A stretch of 64,000 nt of DNA from JAWWPY01 sp963822825. Lineage in GTDB: Bacteria > Actinomycetota > Actinomycetes > Streptosporangiales > Streptosporangiaceae. The notes under the pieces are model-generated. The model was not told the DNA's origin, ran no database searches, and saw only the letters and a program-made list of their open reading frames with translations. The translations under genes were made by a program, and so were the position numbers. Shown here one piece after another: positions 7,899 through 17,787 of this stretch (the stretch's first letter is position 1; the number at the start of each line of letters is the position of its first letter). The stretch lies in contig CAWGIW010000001.1 of assembly GCA_963822825.1 (NCBI GenBank), positions 348,354 to 412,353 of the forward strand, read 5' to 3'.

Positions 7899-9079
7899 TC
7901 TGGCCCGGCCCAGCCGATCTGGCCGTCATCGCCGACACCACCCTGGGCCTGGGCACCGCCGACCCGCTCGACCTGCTCGACCTGGCCGCCGCCGAGGCCG
8001 CCCTCGCCGAGGCACAGCCCGCGGGCGCGGACCCCGACCCGGCCGTGTGCGCGGCCGCCTTGCTGCACGCACTGCTCCGCCACCACCCGTTCCATCACGG
8101 CCACCGGCAGATCGCGGTCGTGGCCACGCTGCAGTTTCTCATCCTCAACGGCTGGCAGGCCGATCTCGGTCCGGCCCAGGCGGCCAAAGCGATCATCGCC
8201 GAGCTGGCCAGCGGCAGCCTGACCGTGACCGATTTCGCAGCCTGGCTGGCGCCCCGGCTGTCCCCCCACCACGAACCACGCACCCAGGAGAACTCCATGC
8301 GATGGCGGCCCGGCCAACGACGAACCGGCAGGCCCACGTTCAAGCGATTCACCGACCGGGCACGGCAGGTCGTCGTCCTGGCCCAGGACGAGGCACGCAG
8401 GCTCAGTCACAACTACATCGGCACCGAGCACATCCTCCTCGGGCTGGTGGCCGAGCGCGAGGGCGTGGCGGCCAAGGTTCTCGAGTCGATGGGAATCGGC
8501 CTGGGGGCCGTGCGCCTGCACGTCGAGGAGATCATCGGCCAGGGCCGGCAGGCCCCCGCCGGGCACATCCCGTTCACGCCCCGGGCCAAGAAGGCGCTCG
8601 AGCTGTCGCTCCGCGAGGCCCTGCGGCTCGGCCACAACGACATTGGCACCGAGCACATCCTGCTCAGCCTGCTCCGCGAGGGCAACGGGGTCGCGGCCCA
8701 GGTACTGATCAAGCTCGGCGCCAGCTACGACCAGGTCCGCGACGCGGTCCTCGAGCAGCTCGCCGGCTACAAAACGGCACGTGGCGAGCCCGCGCCCGCA
8801 CCCGGACTCGGCGACTACGACGAGAAGATCGCGGTGGTGAGGCACCAGAAGGACGCCGCGATCGACGCGCACGACTACGAGCTCGCGACCGCTCTGCGTG
8901 ACCGCGAAAAGCAGCTGCTGGCCGAGCGGACCAGGCGCATCGCGGACTGGTCGGCCGGCGTGGACGTCGTCGCCCTCGGCGAAGAACTCGACCGGCTGCG
9001 ATCCGAGGTCGCCCGGCTGCAGGACCTGCTGTGCCGCCGCGGCATCCAGCCCGGCGACGAAGGCGCGCGGACCGCCTGA
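7895..9079 (+). CDS. Doc/Fic-like toxin domain fused to ClpC-type double Clp-N and UVR module
   Basis: One open frame of 394 residues joins two modules. Residues 1 to about 130 resemble Doc: the helical segment ends in HHPFHHGHRQ (63-72) followed by VVATLQFLILNGW. The invariant His64 and Phe are kept, but the canonical Asp/Asn positions are His (HPFxDGNxR has become HPFHHGHR). Residues about 150-290 are two Clp-N repeats very like the ClpC N-domain (NYIGTEHILLGL and DIGTEHILLSLL). A UVR-like helical pair (about 307-342) and a short coiled coil (358-380) follow. There are no AAA+ ATPase domains. An AGGAG lies 7 bases before an in-frame ATG at 8297 (residue 135), so the Clp-N part may also be made alone. 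The Clp-N module could present a client to ClpC or block its docking site. Confidence 0.82.
   Translation: MIWPGPADLAVIADTTLGLGTADPLDLLDLAAAEAALAEAQPAGADPDPAVCAAALLHALLRHHPFHHGHRQIAVVATLQFLILNGWQADLGPAQAAKAIIAELASGSLTVTDFAAWLAPRLSPHHEPRTQENSMRWRPGQRRTGRPTFKRFTDRARQVVVLAQDEARRLSHNYIGTEHILLGLVAEREGVAAKVLESMGIGLGAVRLHVEEIIGQGRQAPAGHIPFTPRAKKALELSLREALRLGHNDIGTEHILLSLLREGNGVAAQVLIKLGASYDQVRDAVLEQLAGYKTARGEPAPAPGLGDYDEKIAVVRHQKDAAIDAHDYELATALRDREKQLLAERTRRIADWSAGVDVVALGEELDRLRSEVARLQDLLCRRGIQPGDEGARTA
8297..9079 (+). other. Probable internal start producing a separate Clp-N/UVR protein
   Basis: CACCCAGGAGAACTCC precedes ATG 8297 in the same frame as the Doc-like fusion. The product would be 260 residues: a basic N-terminus, two Clp-N repeats and a UVR segment, with no ATPase domain. 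Doc proteins are normally about 125-135 residues, which is exactly the length before this ATG. That suggests two ancestral genes with the first stop codon lost. Confidence 0.55.
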
Positions 9080-9178
9080 GCTGGCCAGCGGAGGTTTCCC
9101 GGCCACGACGGCGTGGCCGGGGCCGCTAGGCTGCACGCCACACAGGCCAGCCTGCGTGCCCGGAGAGGGGGAAGCCGC

Positions 9179-10216
9179 ATGGCCACCGTGCCACCAGCTC
9201 GCGGGCCGGCCGTTCCCGCGCCCGTGGCGGTGTTCTCCCTCGGCGGCACCATCGCCATGACCAGCGGGCCGAGCCGGGCCGGCGGAGCCGTCCCGGCCCT
9301 GAGCGGGCAGCAGCTCCTCGCCGCGGTGCCCGGCCTGGCGGACACCGGCATCACCGTCGAGGTGCATGACTTCCGGCAGGTGCCGGGCGCTTCGCTGACC
9401 ATCAGCGACATCACCGTCCTGGCCGCCGCGATCAGCGAGCGGGTAGCGGCCGGCGCGGCCGGGGCCGTGGTCACCCAGGGCACGGACACCATCGAGGAGA
9501 CGGCGTTTCTGCTGGACTTGCTGTACGACGGCGATGCCCCCGTGGCCGTCACCGGGGCGATGCGCAACCCGTCCCTGGCTGGCCACGACGGTCCGGCGAA
9601 CGTCCTCGCCGCGCTCCAGGCCGCGGCCAGCCCGCTGATGTGCGGGCTCGGCTGCACCGTCGTGCTCGCCGACGAGGTCCACGCCGCGCGCTTTGTCCGC
9701 AAGACCCACGCCACCAGCGTCGCGGCGTTCACCTCACCATCCACCGGGCCGATCGGCCACGTCATCGAAGGACGGGTGCGGCTGCTGGCCCGTCCGGTCC
9801 GGCGGGCCGCGCTTCCGGCGGCGGACGCGGACCGTCCGGTGCGCGTGGGGCTGGCCGTCATGAGCCTCGGCGACGACGGAGAGTTCCTGCGGGCGGCCGA
9901 AGGCCGCTTCGACGGCCTGGTCGTCGCCGCCTTCGGGGCCGGGCACGTGCCGGCCGCCACCGTCCCCATCCTCGCCTCGCTGGCCGGGCAGATTCCCGTG
10001 GTCTTCGCGTCCCGCACCGGCGCCGGAACGGTCCTCGCCACCACCTACGGCTTTCCTGGCTCGGAACGAGACCTGCTCAGCCACGGCCTGATCGGCGCGG
10101 GCTATCTCGACCCATTCAAGGCCCGTCTCCTGCTGCACGTCCTGCTGGCCCGGGAGGCCACCCGGGAGCAGATCGCCGCGGCCTTCTGCCCCGGCGGCCC
10201 GGACGGCCTGGCCTAG
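9179..10216 (+). CDS. L-asparaginase/glutaminase family amidohydrolase
   Basis: Hydrolyses asparagine (or glutamine) to the acid plus ammonia. Of its 345 residues, the N-terminus has the first active-site threonine motif (VFSLGGTIAMT), followed by TQGTDTIEET carrying the second Thr-Asp pair, then VTGAMRNPS and the family-typical GPANVLAALQ. Length fits type I/II bacterial asparaginases. There is no signal peptide, so it is probably cytoplasmic. I moved the start to ATG 9179, behind GGAGAGGGGGAAG, instead of the upstream codon at 9113. It stands just before an amidohydrolase gene on the same strand and may be independent of the catabolic cluster that follows. Confidence 0.88.
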   Translation: MATVPPARGPAVPAPVAVFSLGGTIAMTSGPSRAGGAVPALSGQQLLAAVPGLADTGITVEVHDFRQVPGASLTISDITVLAAAISERVAAGAAGAVVTQGTDTIEETAFLLDLLYDGDAPVAVTGAMRNPSLAGHDGPANVLAALQAAASPLMCGLGCTVVLADEVHAARFVRKTHATSVAAFTSPSTGPIGHVIEGRVRLLARPVRRAALPAADADRPVRVGLAVMSLGDDGEFLRAAEGRFDGLVVAAFGAGHVPAATVPILASLAGQIPVVFASRTGAGTVLATTYGFPGSERDLLSHGLIGAGYLDPFKARLLLHVLLAREATREQIAAAFCPGGPDGLA

Positions 10217-10238
10217 GCTGGTTCGCCGGGCTGGAGCA

Positions 10239-11141
10239 GTGCTGGCGGGGGCGCCCGTCACTACGATGGGGCCGGTGCCCACCTACTCAGGCGGCCTCAC
10301 CCGGGCCATCGACTTTCACGTCCACCTGCCGACCCCCGACTGGCTGGACGGCAGCATGGCCGGGTACGTCGAGGCGGCCGAGGCGTACTTCCGCTCGCCC
10401 GTGCAGCGGGAGTCACTGGACCAGCTCGCCGCGAGATACCGCCAGTTGCGGACGAGGGCGGTGCTGCTGGCCTGGGACGCCGAGACGGCGACCGGCAGGC
10501 CGAGGGTGCCCAACGAGACGGTGGCCGCCGCCTGCCGCGACTATCCAGACGTCTTCACCGGATTCGGCTCGGTCAACCCGCACAAAGGGGACGCGGCCGT
10601 CGCCGAGGTGGCGAACATCGCCGCGCTCGGGCTGAGCGGGGTGAAGTTCCACCCGTCACTGCAGGCCTTCGCCCCGGACGACGCCTCATACTGGCCGATC
10701 TTCGCCGCCTGCCAGGAGCAGGGCCTGCTGGCCTTGTTCCACACGGGCACCAGCGGGATCGGGGCCGGCCAGCCTGGAGGGCAGGGCATCAGGCTCGACT
10801 ACGCCCGCCCGATCAAGCTCGACGCCGTGGCCGCCGCGCACCCCCACCTGACCGTCGTAGCCGCCCATTTCGGCTGGCCCTGGCACATGGAACTGGTCGC
10901 GATGGCCCTGCACAAGACCAACGTGTTCATCGACATCTCCGGCTGGTCACCACGCCGCATCCCGCCGGAGCTGATCAGAGAGCTGCGGGGACGCCTGAGC
11001 GCGCAGTTCCTGTGGGGCAGCGACTTCCCGTTCCTGACCCCGGAACGATGCCTGGCCGAACTCGAAGACCTGGACCTGCCCGACGACGCGCTGGACCAGG
11101 TGCTGCGGGCGAACGCGGCCCGGATCCTCGGGCTGGCCTGA
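10239..11141 (+). CDS. Amidohydrolase-2 family metal-dependent hydrolase/decarboxylase
   Basis: A TIM-barrel metalloenzyme of the ACMSD/resorcylate-decarboxylase-like group, 300 residues. Visible metal-site motifs are IDFHVH (the HxH pair), GVKFHPS, ALFHTG, VVAAHFGWPW and the late LWGSDFPF aspartate, in the family order. Members hydrolyse or decarboxylate small, often aromatic, acids; the substrate here is unknown. Translation could begin at GTG 10239 (GGAG upstream) or ATG 10266. It converges on the ThDP-decarboxylase gene, which ends 12 bases away on the other strand. With the dioxygenase and importer nearby, that placement favours a role in degrading an aromatic or cyclic compound. Confidence 0.82.
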   Translation: MLAGAPVTTMGPVPTYSGGLTRAIDFHVHLPTPDWLDGSMAGYVEAAEAYFRSPVQRESLDQLAARYRQLRTRAVLLAWDAETATGRPRVPNETVAAACRDYPDVFTGFGSVNPHKGDAAVAEVANIAALGLSGVKFHPSLQAFAPDDASYWPIFAACQEQGLLALFHTGTSGIGAGQPGGQGIRLDYARPIKLDAVAAAHPHLTVVAAHFGWPWHMELVAMALHKTNVFIDISGWSPRRIPPELIRELRGRLSAQFLWGSDFPFLTPERCLAELEDLDLPDDALDQVLRANAARILGLA

Positions 11142-11152
11142 CGTCCGGGCGC

Positions 11153-12754
11153 TCATGGCCCGGCCGCACCGTCGGTGACGATTTCCACATTGACCAGGAG
11201 CGGCTCGCGGCGGGTGCGGAGGGTCGGGATGACCTCGTCCATGACCTCCACGAGCGCATCATGGGTCGCGACGCTGTCCGCGGGGCATCCGAACCCGTCG
11301 GCCAGGCGGGCCACCCGCACCTCAGGAAATCCCGGCCAGGGGACCTTGCCCTGGCCGGCCGCGAGGTGGTCCATCACTCCGTAACGGGCGTTGGCCAAGA
11401 CGATGAAGAGCACGCCAACTCCGTAGTGCGCCGCGCTCCACAGGGCCTGGATGCCGTAGAGGGCCGAGCCGTCGCCGAGGACGGCCACCACGGGGCGGGT
11501 GGGGTCGGCCAGGCGCAGGCCGATGGCCTCGGGAAGGGCGAATCCAAGGTTGCCCATGGCCGCTCCAAGGTAGCCGAGCGGGTCCGTGGCCGGGAGCATC
11601 TCCAGCAGGAGCTCGCGGGCGGATGGACTCTCCTCGACCACGATGGCATCCGGGTCGAGGCGCGCGGCCAGCACGGCGAACACGTCTCGCGCGGTGAGGC
11701 CCGATGCGCGGTCGGAAGATGGCCGGCCGGGCGGCGGCTCGCGACGGAGGGATCCCGGGCCGCGGTCCCGGGCATTGACCGTCTCGGCCAGCAACCCGCA
11801 GGCCGCGGCCAGCGGCGCGATCAGCGCGACCCGGGCCGGGCTGCGGTGGGCCTCCGCCGGATCGGCGGTGATGACGGCGACCGCCGTGCCGCCGGTGAAC
11901 AGCGGCCCCCGCTCGTACTGGTACTGCCGCAGCACCCCGGCGCCCACCACGAGCACGACGTCGTGGCGGGCCAGAGTATCCCGCAGCGCGGCCCGCCCGC
12001 CGGGAAGGAACCCGGCGAACCGGGGATGGTCCTGAGGGAACCCGGCCTGGCCGGTGAACGGCTCCTGCCAGACGGGGCAGTCGAGGCGGTCGGCCAGCTG
12101 GACCAGGGCATCCCAGGTCGCACGGTCGGCCGCACCCGCGCCGGTCACCACGACCGGCGACCGCGCGGCATCGAGCATCTGGGCGATGGGCGCCACATCC
12201 GCGGCCGCGACCCCGGTGGCTGAGCGGCAGACGGCCGGCGCGGCCAGCACCGTGTCGTCCATGACCGCCGACCAGTCCCCCATGGGAACGATCACGAGCG
12301 CGGGGCCGGACCACGTGGCCGCTTCGTGGTAGGCGCGGGCCAGCGCTCCGGGCACGTCCTGCGGCCGCAGCGGCTGATGCACCGCGACCGGGTAGTCGCC
12401 GGCCAGGCCGTCCAGGCGCCCGGTGAGGAACGGCTCGAACGCCAGGTGGCGGCGGTCCTGCTGGCCGACCAGGACGACCAGCGGAGCCCGGTTGACCCGC
12501 GTGCTGGCCAGGGCGTTGACGGCATTGCCGAGGCCGGCCGCGGTGTGCAGGCTGACCAGCGCGGGCCGGCCGGTCGCGATGGCGTAACCAGCGGCCATGC
12601 CGACCGCCGCGTTCTCGTGCAGGGCCAGCAGGTACTCGATGCCGTCGGGCAGGTCGGCCAGCAGCGGGATCTCGGTCGAACCAGGGTTGCCGAACCAGGT
12701 GGTCAGGCCGAGTTCCCGGGCCACCTGGAAGGTCGCGTCCCGGACGGTTGGCAT
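11153..12754 (-). CDS. Thiamine-diphosphate decarboxylase, benzoylformate-decarboxylase-like
   Basis: Non-oxidative 2-oxo-acid decarboxylase of 533 residues. The N-terminal pyrimidine-binding domain has GNPGSTEIPLL and LHENAAVGMAAGYA, matching the Ser/Glu/His region of benzoylformate decarboxylase. The cofactor-binding motif is GDGSALYGIQALWSAAHY near the C-terminus, and a central TPP-M domain lies around 190-330. A strong AAAAGGAG sits 6 bases before the ATG. It is transcribed away from the importer operon, so the interval 12755-13000 is a divergent promoter region. A substituted benzoylformate or another 2-oxo acid is plausible; acetolactate synthase is less likely given the GNPGST motif and the absence of a small subunit. 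Confidence 0.85.
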   Translation of the reverse strand: MPTVRDATFQVARELGLTTWFGNPGSTEIPLLADLPDGIEYLLALHENAAVGMAAGYAIATGRPALVSLHTAAGLGNAVNALASTRVNRAPLVVLVGQQDRRHLAFEPFLTGRLDGLAGDYPVAVHQPLRPQDVPGALARAYHEAATWSGPALVIVPMGDWSAVMDDTVLAAPAVCRSATGVAAADVAPIAQMLDAARSPVVVTGAGAADRATWDALVQLADRLDCPVWQEPFTGQAGFPQDHPRFAGFLPGGRAALRDTLARHDVVLVVGAGVLRQYQYERGPLFTGGTAVAVITADPAEAHRSPARVALIAPLAAACGLLAETVNARDRGPGSLRREPPPGRPSSDRASGLTARDVFAVLAARLDPDAIVVEESPSARELLLEMLPATDPLGYLGAAMGNLGFALPEAIGLRLADPTRPVVAVLGDGSALYGIQALWSAAHYGVGVLFIVLANARYGVMDHLAAGQGKVPWPGFPEVRVARLADGFGCPADSVATHDALVEVMDEVIPTLRTRREPLLVNVEIVTDGAAGP

Positions 12755-13000
12755 CGCGTTCTCCTTTTGGGTGGGCTCGGCGCGGCGACCTCGGCACTTG
12801 ACCGCCGTAACTCGCGCGCCTATCGTAGCCGAAGTTGTCGGGAACTATTGTCGCCAAAATCACTGACAAAACGCTCAGGCCAACGAAGGCGGAGGGGCTG
12901 ACGTGCGCGGACATTTGCGGCATACCCAGCCGCCGGCCCGGTTGAAGCCAGCCCCGGCTGAAACCCGCCCGGCTGAGCCCGGCACCGCGCCGAGCGGGCT
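12755..13000. promoter_or_regulatory. Divergent promoter region with a TTGTC/GACAA inverted repeat
   Basis: The 246 bases separate the decarboxylase (left, minus) and the importer operon (right, plus). An inverted repeat TTGTC-N12-GACAA spans 12848-12869, with a second TTGTCG 10 bases to its left. It could be the operator of the GntR-family regulator encoded downstream; this is a guess from position only. Confidence 0.35.
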
Positions 13001-14056
13001 ATGAAGGCCGACCCGGGGCAGCCGCTGACCAGGGACGAGCCCGCGGCGGAGCCGTCCTGGCGGACGGCCGCCAACGATCTCAGCAAGACGGCGGTGCGCC
13101 GCCTGACCGATCTCGAGAGCGGCAGCGTGATCGTGGCCACGATCGTGCTCGTGGTCGCGGTCGGCATCTTCCACCCCGGCTTCTTCGCGGTCAGCCAGCT
13201 CAAGCAAGTGGCCCAGCAGGCGTCCTTCATCGCGCTGCTGGCCGTGGGCATGTCGTTCCTGCTGGCCATGCGGGAGATCGACCTCTCGGTCGGGTCCATG
13301 TTCGGGCTGACCCTCATCATCGGCGCCGTGCTGATCAAGGGCGGCATGAGCCCCTGGCTAGCGGCGCCGATCTGCATCGTGGCCGGCGCCGGGCTCGGCC
13401 TGGTGAACGCACTGCTGGTGCAGGGGGTCAAGATCCCGGCGATCATCGCCACCCTCGGCACGCTGTCGCTGTACTCCGGCCTGGCCGAGGCGCTGGCCAA
13501 CGGCCAGCAGATCGTCGGCTTGCCGATCGGCAACTCGTTCTTCACCGTCCTGGGCGGCAACCAGCTGGGCGTGCCGACCAGCGTCTGGGTGCTGCTGATC
13601 GTCGTCATCGTGCTCACTGTCGTCCTCCGGCTGACACCGTTCGGCTACCGGGTGCGCGCCATCGGGTCCAACCCGGACGCCGCCGCCTTCTCGGGTATCT
13701 CCATCCCCCGGGTCCGCGTTCAGGCCCTCGTCCTGATGGGTGTGCTGTGTGGTATCGCCGGCGTGCTGGGCCTGGCCTTCTACGACTCCGGTGACCCGAG
13801 CATCGGCACCGGCTCCGAGCTGACCGCCATCGCGGCGGCCATCATCGGCGGCACGGCACTGGCCGGGGGGACCGCCACCGTGCTCGGCGCGGCCGTGGGC
13901 GCCATCCTGCTCGGCGTCGTGAGCAGCGCCCTGGTGTTCTTCAACGTCCCGCTGAACTGGAGCGCCTTCGCCACCGGGGCCGTGATCATCGTCGCGGTCG
14001 GCCTGGACAGCCTGCTGCGGCAGGGACGCCGGCGCCGCCGGGCCCGCCAGCTCTGA
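13001..14056 (+). CDS. Ribose-type ABC transporter permease
   Basis: Integral membrane subunit of the RbsC/XylH class, 351 residues, with a charged cytoplasmic N-terminus (about 40 residues) and 9-10 hydrophobic segments. Family signatures include FLLAMREIDLSVGSMFGL near residue 85, GTLSLYSGLAEALANGQ, the RAIGSNPDAAAFSGI loop and the late GGTALAGGTATVLGAAVG. It forms one operon with the binding protein and ATPase that follow, so the set is a complete importer. Despite the sugar-family fold, the enzymes around it suggest a non-sugar ligand. Confidence 0.9.
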   Translation: MKADPGQPLTRDEPAAEPSWRTAANDLSKTAVRRLTDLESGSVIVATIVLVVAVGIFHPGFFAVSQLKQVAQQASFIALLAVGMSFLLAMREIDLSVGSMFGLTLIIGAVLIKGGMSPWLAAPICIVAGAGLGLVNALLVQGVKIPAIIATLGTLSLYSGLAEALANGQQIVGLPIGNSFFTVLGGNQLGVPTSVWVLLIVVIVLTVVLRLTPFGYRVRAIGSNPDAAAFSGISIPRVRVQALVLMGVLCGIAGVLGLAFYDSGDPSIGTGSELTAIAAAIIGGTALAGGTATVLGAAVGAILLGVVSSALVFFNVPLNWSAFATGAVIIVAVGLDSLLRQGRRRRRARQL

Positions 14057-14077
14057 GCATCACTGCTTTCTCACCAT

Positions 14078-14116
14078 ATTTACCTAAACGATTTACCTAA
14101 ACGATTTACCTAAACG
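14078..14116. repeat. Three exact tandem copies of a 13-bp unit before the binding-protein gene
   Basis: ATTTACCTAAACG occurs three times without spacers (14078-14090, 14091-14103, 14104-14116). It fills most of the permease-to-binding-protein gap and abuts the AAAGGA Shine-Dalgarno. It is strikingly AT-rich for this genome. It could hold leader RNA open for the abundant binding-protein message or be simple slippage. Confidence 0.95.
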
Positions 14117-14129
14117 AAAGGACACCGCG

Positions 14130-15251
14130 TTGCTAACGACAAAACGAGCCCGGCCGATAAGACCCGGTCACCGGGCCCCCGCCCTCCTGATCCTGGCCGG
14201 ACTGACCGGCGTGGTCACCGCCCTGGCCGGCTGCGGCAGCAGCGGCACATCATCGGCGTCGTCCTCGTCGAGTTCCACCGCCAAGGCCAAGAACGCCAAC
14301 ATCGCGTTCATTTACGACACAACCGTCGAGAACTTTGCCCAGGAAATGGCGCTCGGGGCGGCAGCGGCCGGCCAGCAGACCGGTATTTCCCTCACCAACG
14401 TCGCACCGGCCCAGCCGGTGGGCGCGCAGCAGGTGTCGGAGTTCGATTCGGCCACGCAGACGTCCAAGAACGGGATCGCGCTGGCCACGCTCTTCCCCGA
14501 CTTGTTCGTGCGCCCGCTGACCACGGCCCAGACCGACGGCATCCCGCTGATCGCGGTCAACACTCCCCCGCCGGCTGGAACCACGGTGACCTTGTTCATC
14601 GGCAATGACAACGTCCAGTTGGGCGACGCACTGGCCAACGCGCTGCTGCCGAAGATCCCGGCCGGCACGAAGGGCCAGATCCTCATCGGCACCGACACCC
14701 CCGGCCTCCCCGTCCTGACCGCCCGCAACCAGGGCTTCATGACCACGATCCACGCGGCGCGGCCAGGTATCACGTTCGTCAACTTCGACTCGACCCAGGT
14801 GCCGAACACCAACCTCGCCGCCTGGCAGTCGGCGGTCAACGCGCATCCGAACGCGGTCGCCTATGTGGGCCCAGGCAGCCAGGACGCCGCGAGCATGGCC
14901 CAGATCGAGCAGCACTCCGGGAAGCACTACCTCGTCGGCGCCGACGACCTGGACCCGACGGCGCTGCAAGGCGTGGCCAACGGCCTCGTCACCGCTCTGG
15001 TCTCCCCGGAGCACTGGCTGAAGGGCTACATCGCCGTCAACCTGCTGGCCCAGCACGCCCTGACCGGCAAGGCGCTCCCCACAGGCTGGTGGAACCCTGG
15101 TTACCTGGTGGTCAACAGCGCCAACATCAAGGAGATCGAGGCCCGGCAGGCCACCGCGGCCAGCCGCCTGGCCTGGTTCAAGAACGAGGTCACCAGCGAG
15201 CTCGCGAACCCGCAGAAGTACATCAAGCCCATGTCCGCCATGGGTGGCTGA
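14130..15251 (+). CDS. Ribose-type ABC substrate-binding lipoprotein
   Basis: Periplasmic-binding-protein-like (type 1) receptor of 373 residues. A basic N-terminus and hydrophobic stretch end in the lipobox LAGCGSSG (around residues 33-36), so it is lipid-anchored outside the membrane. A Ser/Ala linker and the two-lobed domain follow (NIAFIYDTTVENFAQ, then the IPLIAVNTPPP and KGQILIGTDTPG strands). Translation starts at TTG 14130 behind GAAAGGA; no upstream alternative fits the signal peptide. It sits 73 bases after the permease and 8 before the ATPase. Ligand cannot be inferred from sequence. Confidence 0.9.
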   Translation: MLTTKRARPIRPGHRAPALLILAGLTGVVTALAGCGSSGTSSASSSSSSTAKAKNANIAFIYDTTVENFAQEMALGAAAAGQQTGISLTNVAPAQPVGAQQVSEFDSATQTSKNGIALATLFPDLFVRPLTTAQTDGIPLIAVNTPPPAGTTVTLFIGNDNVQLGDALANALLPKIPAGTKGQILIGTDTPGLPVLTARNQGFMTTIHAARPGITFVNFDSTQVPNTNLAAWQSAVNAHPNAVAYVGPGSQDAASMAQIEQHSGKHYLVGADDLDPTALQGVANGLVTALVSPEHWLKGYIAVNLLAQHALTGKALPTGWWNPGYLVVNSANIKEIEARQATAASRLAWFKNEVTSELANPQKYIKPMSAMGG

Positions 15252-15259
15252 GGGCCGCC

Positions 15260-16797
<1,538 letters not shown>

Positions 16798-16804
<7 letters not shown>

Positions 16805-17775
16805 GCAGCACAACGCCGACGGAGTGGGCCCGCGAGCTGGTTCGCGGCGCCTACGACCTGCACGTGCACGTGTCGCCGGACGTGATGCGGCGGCGCATCA
16901 CCGACCTGCAGCTGGCCCGTCGCTGCTGGGACGTCGGCCTGGCCGGCTTCGTGCTCAAGTCGCACTACGTGTCCACCGCGGAACGCGCCGCCGTGGTCAA
17001 TGAAGCCCTGGGCGGCGAGGTCCGGGCCATCGGGGCGCTCACCCTCAACGCGGCCGTCGGCGGCATGAACCCGCTCGCGGTGGAGATCGCGGCCCGCGAG
17101 GGGGCCCGGGTTCTGTGGATGCCCACCGTGGACGCGCTCAATCACCGCGCGACCGGGGGCGACCTGCCAGCGGGCGCGACGCCGCCCATGTGGCTGGCGC
17201 TGCAGCAGGATCTCGAAGACCAGGGCATCGCGGTGGAGCCGGTACCAGTCGTCGACCAGGCCGGACGACCGCTCCCGGCCACGCTCGAGGTGCTCGAGCT
17301 GGCCGCGCGCCACCAGCTGGTCGTGGCCACCGGCCACCTGAGCGTGTCCGAGGCGAGGGCCGTGGCCGACGCGGCCTTCGAAGCCGGCGTCCGCCACGTC
17401 ATCGCCACCCACCCGGAGTTCCCGCAGCAGGACATGGGCCTGGATGATCAACTGGCCCTGGCCAGGCAGGGGGCATTCCTGGAACGCTGCTTCACCACGC
17501 CGTTCACCGGCAAATACGACTGGGCCCGCATGGTAGAGAACATCCAGGCCACCGGGGCCGAGCGTACGATCGTGACCACTGACCTCGGACAGCCGCACAA
17601 CCCCCCGGTGGAGGACGGCCTCGCGCTGATGGCCGATGCGCTGCACGCGGCCGGATTCACGGATCAGGAGATCACCACCATGATCGTGTCCAACAGCCGC
17701 TTGCTGGCGGGCGAGGATCCGGTGGGATCACCGGGGCGCGGTTCCCCGTTTGAGGCACATCCGGGCGAATCGTGA
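16798..17775 (+). CDS. DUF6282-like putative metal-dependent hydrolase
   Basis: A 325-residue protein beginning at GTG 16798, overlapping the ATPase stop. It opens with YDLHVHVSPDVMRRR (an HxH metal-site pattern), then LKSHYVST, LNAAVGGMNPLAVE, VATGHLSVSEA and IATHPEFPQQDMG, a set of conserved His residues typical of a TIM-barrel amidohydrolase or PHP-like enzyme. I associate this layout with the uncharacterised DUF6282 family from memory and could not search. Its place inside the importer operon implies that it acts on the imported compound or a derivative. Confidence 0.65.
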
Positions 17776-17787
17776 GGGGGAAGGAAC

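Noticed and set aside
7472..9709. 745-codon minus-strand open frame
   Set aside because: It is the complement of the Doc-ClpN and asparaginase genes; its product is low-complexity with no domain, whereas the plus strand gives clear families.
12820..13617. 265-codon minus-strand frame over the importer permease
   Set aside because: The plus-strand permease has classic RbsC motifs; the minus frame is Ser/Thr/Ala-rich noise.
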